Positions 7,914-15,702 of a stretch of DNA of 34,295 bases are shown one piece after another; within the stretch, counting starts at the first letter, position 1, and every line of letters starts with the position of its first letter. A model generated the notes under the pieces. The model ran no database searches, was not told where the DNA came from, and saw only the letters and a program-made list of their open reading frames with translations. Origin of the DNA: Halobacteriovorax sp. (GTDB lineage: Bacteria > Bdellovibrionota > Bacteriovoracia > Bacteriovoracales > Bacteriovoracaceae); contig JAIBDQ010000019.1 of assembly GCA_024686135.1 (NCBI GenBank), positions 1 through 34,295 of the forward strand, given 5' to 3'. Position numbers and translations under genes: made by a program.

Positions 7914-9878
7914 ATGGAAATATCTGATTACAATGCAAAACTCGCAGAAGCCAGAACTCGGTATAGAGATTCTGCTACTGAGATGAAGGAGAATCACGAG
8001 AGCGAAAGAAGAGCTCTTGAGAAGCTTCATAAGAATCGCCAAGAAAAAGCAGTGAAGAATTTTGTAAGTGCTAAAGAAGATCTGGAAACCCAAAATAAAG
8101 TAACTCACGATCGTTATATTCAAGAGTCCCAAAAAGAAATTGATAAAAGAACTGATCGTTTTGTAAAAGACCTTAGCTCTACTAAGAGTGAGTTTGCTAG
8201 GGCCCAAAAAGAAAATAAAAGAAAATATGATACCAAGTTAAAAACTATCTCTGGTGGTTTTTCTACTCAAATGAAAGAGCGGGATAGACTTGGAAAACTA
8301 AGATCCGAATCAGCTGAAAATCATTTTAAAAAAGCGGCATTTCAGAATCAAAGAACATTCGATAAGAATCTCGCTGATATTCAAAAAAGTAATGTGGAAA
8401 AATTTAATACCTATCGTGATAAAGCACTTATTGAGAAGCAAGAGCAAGATAGACAGCATCAAATGGAGAAAAAACTTTTAACTCAAGATGCTAGCATCCG
8501 CCAAAACCTTATGAAGAACGCTTTTCAAGGTGAAAAGCAGCGTTTAAGAGATTCTGCCTCTGTGGCCCAAAAATCTCTTAAAAATCATACTGATAGTCAG
8601 CTGGATAACTTAAGAAATAATAATAAAGCTGAAAAAGATAAGATGAAGGGCAATTTCGAATACATCGCTCAGAATATTACAGATAAAGGCACGGCTGAAG
8701 TTAAGAAGCTTCAGGATGAAAATAGAAAAGACTTGGCCAAAAGAGAAGCACAGTTTGCTAACTCCAGACTTACTCTAGAGCAAAAAGTAAATAAAGCAGT
8801 GAACTCAGGGGAAAGTAACCAAACAGAGTTAATGCTTAGAAAGAATAAAGAATCTTATGAGAATAAACTTAAGAATTATGATCACAGACTTAATAAGATG
8901 AATCTCTCTCATCAGAATGATAAGTCTCGTGGGATAGAAAAGCAGCAAGAAGCTAGAAACAATATGAAAATCAAGCAAAGAAGAGAGCTTGATAAAAAAG
9001 ATACTGCGATAAGCAATATTCGCCAATTTGAAATGGGTGATCTCAAAAAGAAACAGCAAGAAGAGCTTGAAAGGGTTATGCAGTCAAGAGATATGGCCGA
9101 CTTTGGTGGAAAAGAAAAACTAAATTCTAGCCGTCTATCATCAGATATGAAGCTGAAGAATCAAAGAGAAGACCTTATTAGACAAATGAATAAGTCTAAC
9201 GAAAAACAACAGGGTGAAATTAGAGAAATGGCGAGATCCTTCTCACAGGAACAGTCTAATTTTATTTCTTCTGAAAAAAGAAAATCAAGCCAAGATAAAG
9301 CAGATATTAGAAATAAGATGAATCTTGACCGATCAGTAGCCGCTGCTAGTTTTGAAGATAGAATTAGTCAGCTAGAGCAGGAAAATAAAAGATTGATTGA
9401 AACTTATGAAGATAAGCTTAATGTTCAAATGAATAAATCTGCTCGTGAAATCCAAAGAAGACAGATTGCTGAACAAGAACGCGCTAAGGAAACTCAAAGA
9501 GCGACAGCAAGAACGCTTCAGCAAAAGGATCGACAATCTTATCTTGATTTAGTGAAGCTAAAAGGACAATTTGAGAAACGTCTTGAAGAACAACTAAATA
9601 CTCAAGAAATTCAATTAACCACTTTAACTAGAAAGTATGAAGATCTTATTGAGCAAAATAACTTAGAATCTAAAAAGAAGCATGAATTGGCCATGAGCAT
9701 GGAAAGAAATAACTATGAAAAGCTTAAGCAGGCCAAAGAGATTGAAATGCGTGCTATGGAAAATCAATTTAAGCTCAAAATGGATAAGCTAAAGAATTCC
9801 AATCGTAAGATGCAAGTGGTGCAAAGCATGAGAAATGAAGCTCTAGAAGCAAGAAAAGCAGAAACTAAAGAATCCTAA
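7914..9878 (+). CDS. Long coiled-coil protein without Pro, Cys or Trp; possible filament-forming protein
   Basis: I do not recognise the family. The 654-residue product is almost entirely charged and helix-favouring (Lys, Glu, Arg, Gln, Asn, Asp, Ala, Leu) and contains no Pro, Cys or Trp. Few Gly residues (for instance TISGGF, DFGGKEK) mark possible hinges. It has no signal peptide or membrane segment, so it is cytoplasmic. One continuous helix of this length would be near 98 nm. Such composition is seen in bacterial intermediate-filament-like proteins (crescentin, FilP) and in structural scaffolds, but no specific homology is visible. A strong ribosome site (AGGAAGG) precedes the ATG at 7914. 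The gene is monocistronic: a hairpin lies upstream and a strong terminator directly downstream. Confidence 0.85.
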   Translation: MEISDYNAKLAEARTRYRDSATEMKENHESERRALEKLHKNRQEKAVKNFVSAKEDLETQNKVTHDRYIQESQKEIDKRTDRFVKDLSSTKSEFARAQKENKRKYDTKLKTISGGFSTQMKERDRLGKLRSESAENHFKKAAFQNQRTFDKNLADIQKSNVEKFNTYRDKALIEKQEQDRQHQMEKKLLTQDASIRQNLMKNAFQGEKQRLRDSASVAQKSLKNHTDSQLDNLRNNNKAEKDKMKGNFEYIAQNITDKGTAEVKKLQDENRKDLAKREAQFANSRLTLEQKVNKAVNSGESNQTELMLRKNKESYENKLKNYDHRLNKMNLSHQNDKSRGIEKQQEARNNMKIKQRRELDKKDTAISNIRQFEMGDLKKKQQEELERVMQSRDMADFGGKEKLNSSRLSSDMKLKNQREDLIRQMNKSNEKQQGEIREMARSFSQEQSNFISSEKRKSSQDKADIRNKMNLDRSVAAASFEDRISQLEQENKRLIETYEDKLNVQMNKSAREIQRRQIAEQERAKETQRATARTLQQKDRQSYLDLVKLKGQFEKRLEEQLNTQEIQLTTLTRKYEDLIEQNNLESKKKHELAMSMERNNYEKLKQAKEIEMRAMENQFKLKMDKLKNSNRKMQVVQSMRNEALEARKAETKES

Positions 9879-9905
9879 TCTATAATTAACAGACTATTAG
9901 CTTAT

Positions 9906-9930
9906 AGGGCCGTTTTCAGGCCCTTTTTTT
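9906..9930 (+). terminator. Strong intrinsic terminator after coiled-coil gene
   Basis: AGGGCC and GGCCCT pair around the 7-base loop GTTTTCA, followed by seven T residues (9924-9930). It ends directly before the longest possible pyruvate kinase frame and so argues against that start. Confidence 0.92.
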
Positions 9931-9963
9931 ATGTGCTATTGTTTCCTTTATCAAGGGATGAAT

Positions 9964-11655
9964 ATGCGCAGAGCAAAAATTGTGGCCACACTAGGGCCTT
10001 CTTCAGACTCAGTTGAAACCATTACAGAGTTGATTCAGGCAGGGATGAATGTTGCCAGAGTTAATATGAGCCACGGAACCCATGAGGGGCATTCGAAAGT
10101 TATCGCGAATATTCGTGAGGCCTCTAAACTTGCTGGTAAAGAAGTTGGAGTTCTCTTAGATCTTCAAGGTCCTAAGATTCGTGTAGATAAAGTTGATACA
10201 CCACTCGAACTTAAAGACGGTGAAGAATGGGTGATAGGGCAGAGTAAATTTGCCACAGATAAAAAATATAAAAAATATAAAAATAACTTTATACCTACCA
10301 TCTATGAAAACTTAGTTGAAGACTGCCATGACGGAGCAAGAGTTCTTTTTGATGATGGGCTTATTTCTGCAGAGGCCGTTAAAAGAGATGGAGATGTTTA
10401 TGTTATTAAAGTTCTTGTTGGTGGACAGCTAAAATCAAACAAAGGAATCAATCTTCCGGATTGTGATGTTTCAGCTCCGAGTTTTACCGAAAAAGATAGA
10501 AAAGACTTATTGTTTGGTTTAGGTGAGGGAGTGGATTTTGTGGCCCTTTCTTTTGTTAGAAAAGAAGAGGATGTAAAAGAAGTAAAGGCCATCCTTCATT
10601 CACTTAAAAAAAATACTCCCGTAGTTGCGAAAATAGAAAAGCCCCAGGCCATAGATAACTTAAGTGAGATCATGAAAGCAGCTGATGTTATTATGGTGGC
10701 CCGAGGAGATTTAGGAGTAGAGGTGGGCAACCATCATGTCCCAAGCCTTCAAAAAGAAATTATAAGAAAGTGTAACGAACGTGGAACACCGGTTATAACG
10801 GCCACGCAAATGCTTGAGAGTATGACGGATAACCCAACTCCTACGAGAGCTGAGGCTTCAGATGTTGCCAACGCCGTATGGGATGGAACAGATGCAGTAA
10901 TGCTTTCTGGAGAGTCTGCAGCAGGGAAGTATCCTGTTGAGTCGGTTAAGATGATGGGGAAAATTGTTTTAGAGGCAGAACGATCACCCAAAGAAAGGCC
11001 CTTTCTAAGAAATCTAGACCTTTCTAATGTTAATGCTGCTGTAATGGTAGCAGCTTCCATGGTGGCAGAGAAAGTTTATGCGGCAAAGATTCTTTCCGTA
11101 ACAGAATCAGGGAACTCATGTCAAAAGATTGCCAAATTTAGACCATCGACTGGCGTTCTTGGGGTAACGAATAAAATTGAAACAGTAAGAAAAATTTCTC
11201 TTTATTGGGGAATCGAGCCTTACTACTTAGTTGATTACAAGGCAGATAGTTTTAACTTTCAAAAGGACGTTCTTCAAAAAGTTAAAGATGACCTCAATTT
11301 AAAAAATGGGGATAAGCTTGTCATCACAAGAGGAGACGGAAGGTTCTTCTCTCATGGGTCTTCAAACTCTGTTAAAGTCCACGTTATAAAAGACAGACGA
11401 AAAGTTGTCGGTGGATCTGACGGGCTTGAAATCGCTAGAGACGATGCAAAAAGAATCCTGCTTGATACTAACCAGTGCGCTGGATGCCAAAACTGTGTTT
11501 CAATCTGTCCTCACGATATTTGGGCCGTTAGTGACGATGATGAAAAGAGAACTTACATCGATAAAACAAAAATTGGTGCATGTACTATGGATAATCAATG
11601 TATCGATGCTTGTCCCACTGGTGCCATCGAGATCCATCCAAACCTTCAGGGATGA
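9964..11655 (+). CDS. pyk: Pyruvate kinase fused to a C-terminal ferredoxin-like domain
   Basis: This 563-residue enzyme converts phosphoenolpyruvate and ADP to pyruvate and ATP. The core is typical: MRRAKIVATLGPSS at the N terminus, the ARVNMSHGTHEGH loop, VVAKIEKPQA with the catalytic Lys region, MVARGDLGVE, and TATQMLESM. The core ends near residue 480. It is followed by a domain with CAGCQNCVSICP (Cys about 505, 508, 511, 515) and CTMDNQCIDACP (first Cys about 540), two 4Fe-4S ferredoxin motifs; in the second, Asp 543 takes the place of the second Cys. This extension is not part of normal pyruvate kinases. I chose the ATG at 9964 because AAGGG stands six bases before it; an ATG at 9931 would abut the terminator. 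The stop overlaps the queG start (ATGA). Confidence 0.93.
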   Translation: MRRAKIVATLGPSSDSVETITELIQAGMNVARVNMSHGTHEGHSKVIANIREASKLAGKEVGVLLDLQGPKIRVDKVDTPLELKDGEEWVIGQSKFATDKKYKKYKNNFIPTIYENLVEDCHDGARVLFDDGLISAEAVKRDGDVYVIKVLVGGQLKSNKGINLPDCDVSAPSFTEKDRKDLLFGLGEGVDFVALSFVRKEEDVKEVKAILHSLKKNTPVVAKIEKPQAIDNLSEIMKAADVIMVARGDLGVEVGNHHVPSLQKEIIRKCNERGTPVITATQMLESMTDNPTPTRAEASDVANAVWDGTDAVMLSGESAAGKYPVESVKMMGKIVLEAERSPKERPFLRNLDLSNVNAAVMVAASMVAEKVYAAKILSVTESGNSCQKIAKFRPSTGVLGVTNKIETVRKISLYWGIEPYYLVDYKADSFNFQKDVLQKVKDDLNLKNGDKLVITRGDGRFFSHGSSNSVKVHVIKDRRKVVGGSDGLEIARDDAKRILLDTNQCAGCQNCVSICPHDIWAVSDDDEKRTYIDKTKIGACTMDNQCIDACPTGAIEIHPNLQG

Positions 11656-12638
11656 AAGATCTTCTTCATATCGAGGGAGAGTTTTTGGGCGAGCTTGGTG
11701 TCGTTGACTGGGGCTATACTGAAGAGGCCACACCTAAATCATTTGATAGATTCGAATCATGGGTAGAAAAAGGGAATCATGGACCACTTGGGTACTTATC
11801 CGATCATCGAAAAGATTTAAGAAAAAGTTTAGAGTCCGTTAAAGAAGATTTCCAATCTGCCCTGGTTTTTCTTTTTACTTATGCTCCAGAAAAAGCCGCT
11901 TTAGAAAAACTTTATCAATCAGAAAAATCTAATGGATTAAAAGTCGCCGGATACTCAGTTTCTTTTGAAGGAAATGATTATCACTATAAAATAAAAGAAA
12001 AACTTGAAGAGATAGGAAAAACAATAGGTAAGCCTTTTAAGATTTCACTAGATATTCAACCAGTTTTAGAAAGAGACCTGGCCTATAGAAGTGGGTTGGG
12101 TTGGTTCGGTAAAAATTCAATGCTTATTAATAGAAAGAAGGGGAGTTTCAATATGATTGGAGCTCTTTTATTCGAAGAGAAGCTTCCTATTAGTTCTAGA
12201 GAACCAGAAACAGACCACTGCGGTCAATGCACGGCCTGTTTTGATATTTGTCCAACGGACGCTATTGACCTAGAGAATCGTCAGATTATTGCAAACAAGT
12301 GTATTAGCACTTTTACCATTGAACTGTTTAAAGATAATGTTGCTCCTAAAGGATATAACGATGTTGGAGAGATTTTTGGTTGTGATCTTTGCCAAGATGT
12401 TTGCCCTTGGAATAAGAGAATGGACCGAGAAGAAGAATATAAAATAGATTCAAACTGGCCTAGCTTTAGTTCAAATGAACTTGTAGACTTTTTCCTTACA
12501 AGGCCTCCTATTCAAATTAAAGAAGAGCTAGAGGCAATGAGTAACAAGGCTTATGTTCGAAAATTTAAAGGGACGAGTTTTGAGAGAACCGGAAGATTAG
12601 GTCTGTTAAAAAACTTAAAAAAGTTTTTCACTCTTTAA
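11652..12638 (+). CDS. queG: Epoxyqueuosine reductase
   Basis: QueG is a cobalamin-dependent iron-sulfur enzyme that reduces epoxyqueuosine to queuosine at the wobble base of GUN-decoding tRNAs. The 328-residue protein shows the usual parts: the N-terminal B12-binding reductase region with GPLGYLSDHRKDLRKSL, the YRSGLGWFGKNSMLI segment, and two ferredoxin motifs, CGQCTACFDICP and CDLCQDVCPWNKR. It is shorter than the E. coli protein (379 residues), ending soon after the second cluster region and lacking most of the C-terminal helical repeats. The start at 11652 overlaps the pyk stop by four bases, so the two genes are probably co-transcribed and coupled. The 3' end overlaps the convergent hydrolase gene by 24 bases. 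Confidence 0.93.
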   Translation: MKDLLHIEGEFLGELGVVDWGYTEEATPKSFDRFESWVEKGNHGPLGYLSDHRKDLRKSLESVKEDFQSALVFLFTYAPEKAALEKLYQSEKSNGLKVAGYSVSFEGNDYHYKIKEKLEEIGKTIGKPFKISLDIQPVLERDLAYRSGLGWFGKNSMLINRKKGSFNMIGALLFEEKLPISSREPETDHCGQCTACFDICPTDAIDLENRQIIANKCISTFTIELFKDNVAPKGYNDVGEIFGCDLCQDVCPWNKRMDREEEYKIDSNWPSFSSNELVDFFLTRPPIQIKEELEAMSNKAYVRKFKGTSFERTGRLGLLKNLKKFFTL

Positions 12639-13394
12639 AAATTTCTTTATGAAGCCTGCGGCTTGTTCAGGCAAGTGATGGGGAAGTTTGACCGGTTTTT
12701 CAATCGTTACCTTATTTCCCTGTTGGATCAACTCTTCGGCCATCCTTTCAGTTCCGTCTTCCCCAACAACCATATCGTCTTCACCAGTAATGAAGTGGAT
12801 TCGCTTATCAGAAATTTTGATATTGTTTTTTACTTCGTTTATCCAAGGGAAAACTTTTTCTGGATGCAGCTCCTCACAAACAAGTTCAGTTCTAATCTTT
12901 AAAGTTGATTTATAAAAAGGAGAATTGAACAAATGTTTTGCTCCTACGGGAAGCCTACCTAGTCCTACACAAACGAGAGTTGGGTTTAGTTTGGTAAAGT
13001 AATCTAAGTTAAGACTCATCATGGAGAGCATGGCCCCGAGGCTATGACCCCCGAGAACGACGGTATCAGGGCTTTGTCCAGATAGCCGAACAAGTTCTTT
13101 ATGCGCCTTTACAAAAAGCTCAGGTGATTTTTCTTTAAAATTTTCAAAGCTTGTTACCTCAGAAAAATTTCCCAGATAATGACCGGGTAAGTCAAAAATG
13201 ACGGAGGGCATCCCTTCTTCCGCTAGTCTGATTGGCCAGTTTAGAATACTGCCCTTATGGCTTGAATAACCGTGGCTAAACACCGCTAAGGCCTTAGCAG
13301 GGGGCATTTCGCCGGCTGGGATAAAGGCCAAGGCATTAGTTTTCTCACCTTCGTAATCTATATAAAATTTATGAATTTTGATGTCCTCACTCAT
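12615..13394 (-). CDS. Alpha/beta hydrolase
   Basis: The 259-residue cytoplasmic protein has the alpha/beta hydrolase pattern: an oxyanion region SHGYSSHKGS, the nucleophile elbow GGHSLGA with Ser near residue 118, the acid turn TGEDDMVVGEDG near 210, and a C-terminal His in LPHHLPEQ. It resembles serine aminopeptidase S33 or acylglycerol-lipase-like enzymes. Substrate cannot be deduced. Its last 24 bases overlap queG on the opposite strand, with no room for a separate terminator except an A/T-rich inverted repeat inside the overlap (AAAAACTT/AAGTTTTT near 12608-12630). It is transcribed away from the tRNA-Phe promoter. Confidence 0.88.
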   Translation of the reverse strand: MSEDIKIHKFYIDYEGEKTNALAFIPAGEMPPAKALAVFSHGYSSHKGSILNWPIRLAEEGMPSVIFDLPGHYLGNFSEVTSFENFKEKSPELFVKAHKELVRLSGQSPDTVVLGGHSLGAMLSMMSLNLDYFTKLNPTLVCVGLGRLPVGAKHLFNSPFYKSTLKIRTELVCEELHPEKVFPWINEVKNNIKISDKRIHFITGEDDMVVGEDGTERMAEELIQQGNKVTIEKPVKLPHHLPEQAAGFIKKFLKSEKLF

Positions 13395-13416
13395 TACATA
13401 AGACTAGCAAATTACA

Positions 13417-13445
13417 TTGACGAAGAAAGGCCTTTCTATTATTTT
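13417..13445 (+). promoter_or_regulatory. Promoter of tRNA-Phe
   Basis: TTGACG (13417-13422, 5 of 6), a 17-base spacer and TATTTT (13440-13445, 4 of 6) give a start near 13452, about 16 bases before the mature tRNA. Confidence 0.65.
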
Positions 13446-13467
13446 TGTAACCTCAAAATGAAGTTGT

Positions 13468-13543
13468 GCCCTGATAGCTCAGTCGGTAGAGCAAGGGACT
13501 GAAAATCCCTGTGTCCGTGGTTCAAATCCGCGTCGGGGCACCA
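13468..13543 (+). tRNA. tRNA-Phe(GAA)
   Basis: A complete 76-base tRNA. The acceptor stem pairs GCCCTGA with TCGGGGC (one G-U pair), the D-arm contains AGCTCAGTCGGTAGAGC, the anticodon loop CTGAAAA carries GAA at 13501-13503, the T-loop is TTCAAAT, and CCA is encoded. It decodes UUU and UUC. Confidence 0.97.
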
Positions 13544-13563
13544 TTTCTCTTTGAATTTTTTTT

Positions 13564-13596
13564 AAAAAGCCCAGTTTAACCCACTGGGCTTTTTTT
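13564..13596 (+). terminator. Strong terminator after tRNA-Phe
   Basis: AAAAAGCCCAGT and ACTGGGCTTTTT pair around TTAACCC, followed by more T residues. T and A runs on both sides mean it could work in both directions. Confidence 0.93.
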
Positions 13597-13700
13597 ATGC
13601 CATTAAACCAACTATTAACCCACAAATAAGAACCTATCTTTTCTGATCATGCTTCATGTGTGCGTGCGTGGACGGCGATATCGAAGGCTAGGTCTTTAGG

Positions 13701-13747
13701 CGACGAATATTCGTCGAACGTGGGTTCATTTCCCACCACCTCCACCA
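13701..13747 (+). ncRNA. tmRNA-like (ssrA) 3' end: T-arm and acceptor strand with CCA; remnant or permuted piece
   Basis: A T-arm (GTGGG 13720-13724, loop TTCATTT, CCCAC 13732-13736) is followed by CACCTCC, A and CCA (13737-13747), the arrangement and wording of a tmRNA 3' end. The perfect 16-base palindrome CGACGAATATTCGTCG (13701-13716) precedes it. No matching 5' acceptor strand (GGAGGTG type) exists within tmRNA length upstream, where tRNA-Phe and its terminator lie, and none is evident downstream. The T-loop has T where the conserved A58 is expected. I therefore read it as an ssrA fragment, possibly an old attachment site, or less likely the acceptor half of a split tmRNA. It ends two bases before the next gene's stop codon. 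Confidence 0.45.
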
Positions 13748-13748
13748 C

Positions 13749-14162
13749 CTAGTAGTCGTAATTAACAATACGGCTTACATAAGGAACCCCATCAACTCTA
13801 ATGCTGACTTCGTAGAATCTGCGGGTCATTTCTTTGTGATTCTTTAGAATTTCGATGGCAAATATATAATACTTAGCTTCACCGTCTATTTTAATTTCAT
13901 AAACGTTCTTATTCATTTCATAAGAAAAGCCTAAGCTTTGAAGATCGAATCTATTGGCAAAATCGATTAGAGTATCAAATTCACTTTCTTGTAATGTGGA
14001 AAGCTCTTCGCCACCTTCTATTTGAGAAACTACGATCTGATCATTAAGATGTCCATATCGTTCAAGAAGTCTTTCTTGGAAAGTGCTATCAATAACATCG
14101 GCTACCGTTGCGCTTGAAAAGAGCATAATGATGAATGAAAGGCATATTTTTCTTAAAATCAT
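13749..14162 (-). CDS. Small exported protein of unknown function
   Basis: The 137-residue product starts with a signal peptide (MILRKICLSFIIMLFSSATVADV, shown in part as IMLFSSATVA before the likely cut). The mature part of about 115 residues mixes acidic and aromatic residues, ends in IVNYDY, and has no cysteine. I recognise no family. GAGGA stands six bases before the ATG, so the start is well supported. The stop codon lies two bases beyond the tmRNA-like CCA end of the other strand. Confidence 0.7.
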   Translation of the reverse strand: MILRKICLSFIIMLFSSATVADVIDSTFQERLLERYGHLNDQIVVSQIEGGEELSTLQESEFDTLIDFANRFDLQSLGFSYEMNKNVYEIKIDGEAKYYIFAIEILKNHKEMTRRFYEVSIRVDGVPYVSRIVNYDY

Positions 14163-14531
14163 ATTCGTTCCTCAGTTAGTTCGACGATGTGGATATTATC
14201 TTTTTTTTGGGAAAGCAGTGGAATCTTGAAAATTAAACAGGTTTAAGTTCGTCACCAGGAATTCTTAATAAACATTTAAAGAACAGGGGGGATAAATCGC
14301 TGTTCCTAAGAGGCTTTCTCTTTAGTCGGTGAGGTCAAAGCTTTGCCATGAATAGGTATGCAAGATAGCACGAGAGTATGTAGATCTAGTATTAAGCGAC
14401 ACTAGCGCTGGTTAATACTTTTTATAATACTGCCACTTAGAGTGGTCATCAAAAACAGAGCTATTCTTATATAAGCCCATGATATTACTAAAGGCTATTC
14501 ATTCATTTTAGGTTCTCTATTAAAATAAAGT
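14163..14531. other. 369-base gap without a protein gene; RNA-like structure
   Basis: No convincing reading frame exists here. Bases 14163-14200 hold the ribosome site of the minus-strand gene. Bases about 14280-14306 form a hairpin (AGAACAG/CTGTTCC), 14389-14423 form a terminator, a TATAAT lies at 14423-14428, and CCACTTAGAGTGG near 14433-14445 is a short hairpin. The part before the terminator could be a small RNA of 100-200 bases on the plus strand. I could not match it to tmRNA, 6S, RNase P, SRP RNA or a riboswitch by eye. Confidence 0.35.
14389..14423 (+). terminator. Intrinsic terminator of a possible small RNA
   Basis: GTATTAAGCG pairs with CGC and TTAATAC with a TGG bulge, followed by TTTTT. 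No plus-strand protein gene lies upstream, so an RNA transcript is the likely client. Confidence 0.55.
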
Positions 14532-15578
14532 ATGAGGGTTTGGCTTTTCATCATATTTATATGCTCTAGCCTAAATGCCCAAGAGGGCGGTCAGGATGAA
14601 GATTGGATGACTTCTTCCAAGTGGATGCAGGGAGATAAAGAGCTCTACGACTTAGGTGAGATCCTTCTTAATAAACTTGAGATCATTGATATATTCCATA
14701 AAAAAGAAACCAAGGTTCATCCTAGGGCCAGGTTAACAGTTAAAAAGGTTTTTGATCCGACAAAAAAGGTGAGTAGGCAGTCGAATATAGGAGGCTTTAC
14801 TAAAGAGCTTCCCACTAGGCCTGTTGAGTACTATGCCGGTGGACATAAAGAATCAAAATTTAGATTTAGTCTTCAAATTGATCGATTTAGTAATGGGAAT
14901 GTTGAAAAGATTCAAGAAGTCGTCGTAAGTGGTATTGACGAGTTTGGAAGAGAAAAAGTTAAGGCGCAGGTATCTAAGTTTGAAAATAATCAAAAACTGG
15001 AATCCATCACTTTCTGTGAAGGGTATCTTAATCGAGATAAGTCACAAGGGAGTAGTTTGCGGCTATTAGGAGAACCTGATGAAAGTTATCAGTCCTTTTT
15101 AAGTTGTAAGACGGTGACTAACGATATTTGTAAAAAGGTTAATTCCCCAATGGGAGATGATTATCAACATACGAGACATAGACGCAATGAAGGCAAACCC
15201 GTCTTCATGGGTTTTTTAAAAATGGCTTTCTCTGATCACTATGAATTTATTCCGACACAAAAAGAAAATAGCAATGGACTGAAAAGTGCATTGGCCCCTG
15301 GAGGAAGTTTTAGGTGGGGGAGATGGCCTGCGTCTGATCATCATAATATTGTTCTACAAGATAAAAATGATGCTTCAAATAGAGAGCATGCTGACTGGAC
15401 CTTTGATAAATGTAAGAGTGTTGTGGCCATGGTTAAACCGAGATTTAAGATGGTGTCAGACAAAGAGTATCTCAGATATGTTGGCGTTCAAAAAAGTATT
15501 AGCGATGCGGAGACTGGATTTGTTGAAGAAGGGGCGAATCCTAATACAGGAGCAGGGGGCGGGACTAACGCCAAGTAA
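14532..15578 (+). CDS. Exported protein of unknown function
   Basis: I do not recognise this 348-residue protein. Residues 1-16 form a short signal peptide (FIIFICSSLNAQ). The mature part has a basic region around RARLTVKKVFDPTKKV, four Cys residues in the middle (TFCEG, LSCKT, DICKK, DKCKS), and a low-complexity tail ending GANPNTGAGGGTNAK. It is rich in aromatic and charged residues and looks like a folded periplasmic or surface protein. No ribosome site precedes the ATG; TAAAAT lies at 14521-14526, so the transcript may start at or near the start codon. A weak AT-rich hairpin (TCAAA/TTTGA) with TATTTTT follows the stop. Confidence 0.75.
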   Translation: MRVWLFIIFICSSLNAQEGGQDEDWMTSSKWMQGDKELYDLGEILLNKLEIIDIFHKKETKVHPRARLTVKKVFDPTKKVSRQSNIGGFTKELPTRPVEYYAGGHKESKFRFSLQIDRFSNGNVEKIQEVVVSGIDEFGREKVKAQVSKFENNQKLESITFCEGYLNRDKSQGSSLRLLGEPDESYQSFLSCKTVTNDICKKVNSPMGDDYQHTRHRRNEGKPVFMGFLKMAFSDHYEFIPTQKENSNGLKSALAPGGSFRWGRWPASDHHNIVLQDKNDASNREHADWTFDKCKSVVAMVKPRFKMVSDKEYLRYVGVQKSISDAETGFVEEGANPNTGAGGGTNAK

Positions 15579-15702
15579 GTTCAAATCAAAGTTTGATATT
15601 TTTCCATTAGTTGACTTTCAATTGATATAGGTTTCCACTGACATTTTTATGATATCTCCGTGTAGAATAATAAAAACTTTCTTGCAATCTTTTGGAGCTG
15701 AT

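Noticed and set aside
7806-8207. 133-residue minus-strand frame at the start of the coiled-coil gene
   Set aside because: Its hydrophobic look arises from the reverse of Lys/Glu codons in the coiled-coil gene.
9931-9963. Upstream extension of pyruvate kinase starting at ATG 9931
   Set aside because: It begins at the last T of a strong terminator, has no ribosome site, and adds residues absent from the family; AAGGG fits the ATG at 9964.
10749-11060. 103-residue minus-strand frame inside pyk
   Set aside because: Antisense shadow of a strongly conserved enzyme core.
13749-14423. Second half of a permuted tmRNA downstream of the tmRNA-like 3' end
   Set aside because: No GGAGGTG-type 5' strand and no peptide-tag frame ending in Ala-Leu-Ala-Ala was found; the first 414 bases hold a convincing exported-protein gene on the other strand.
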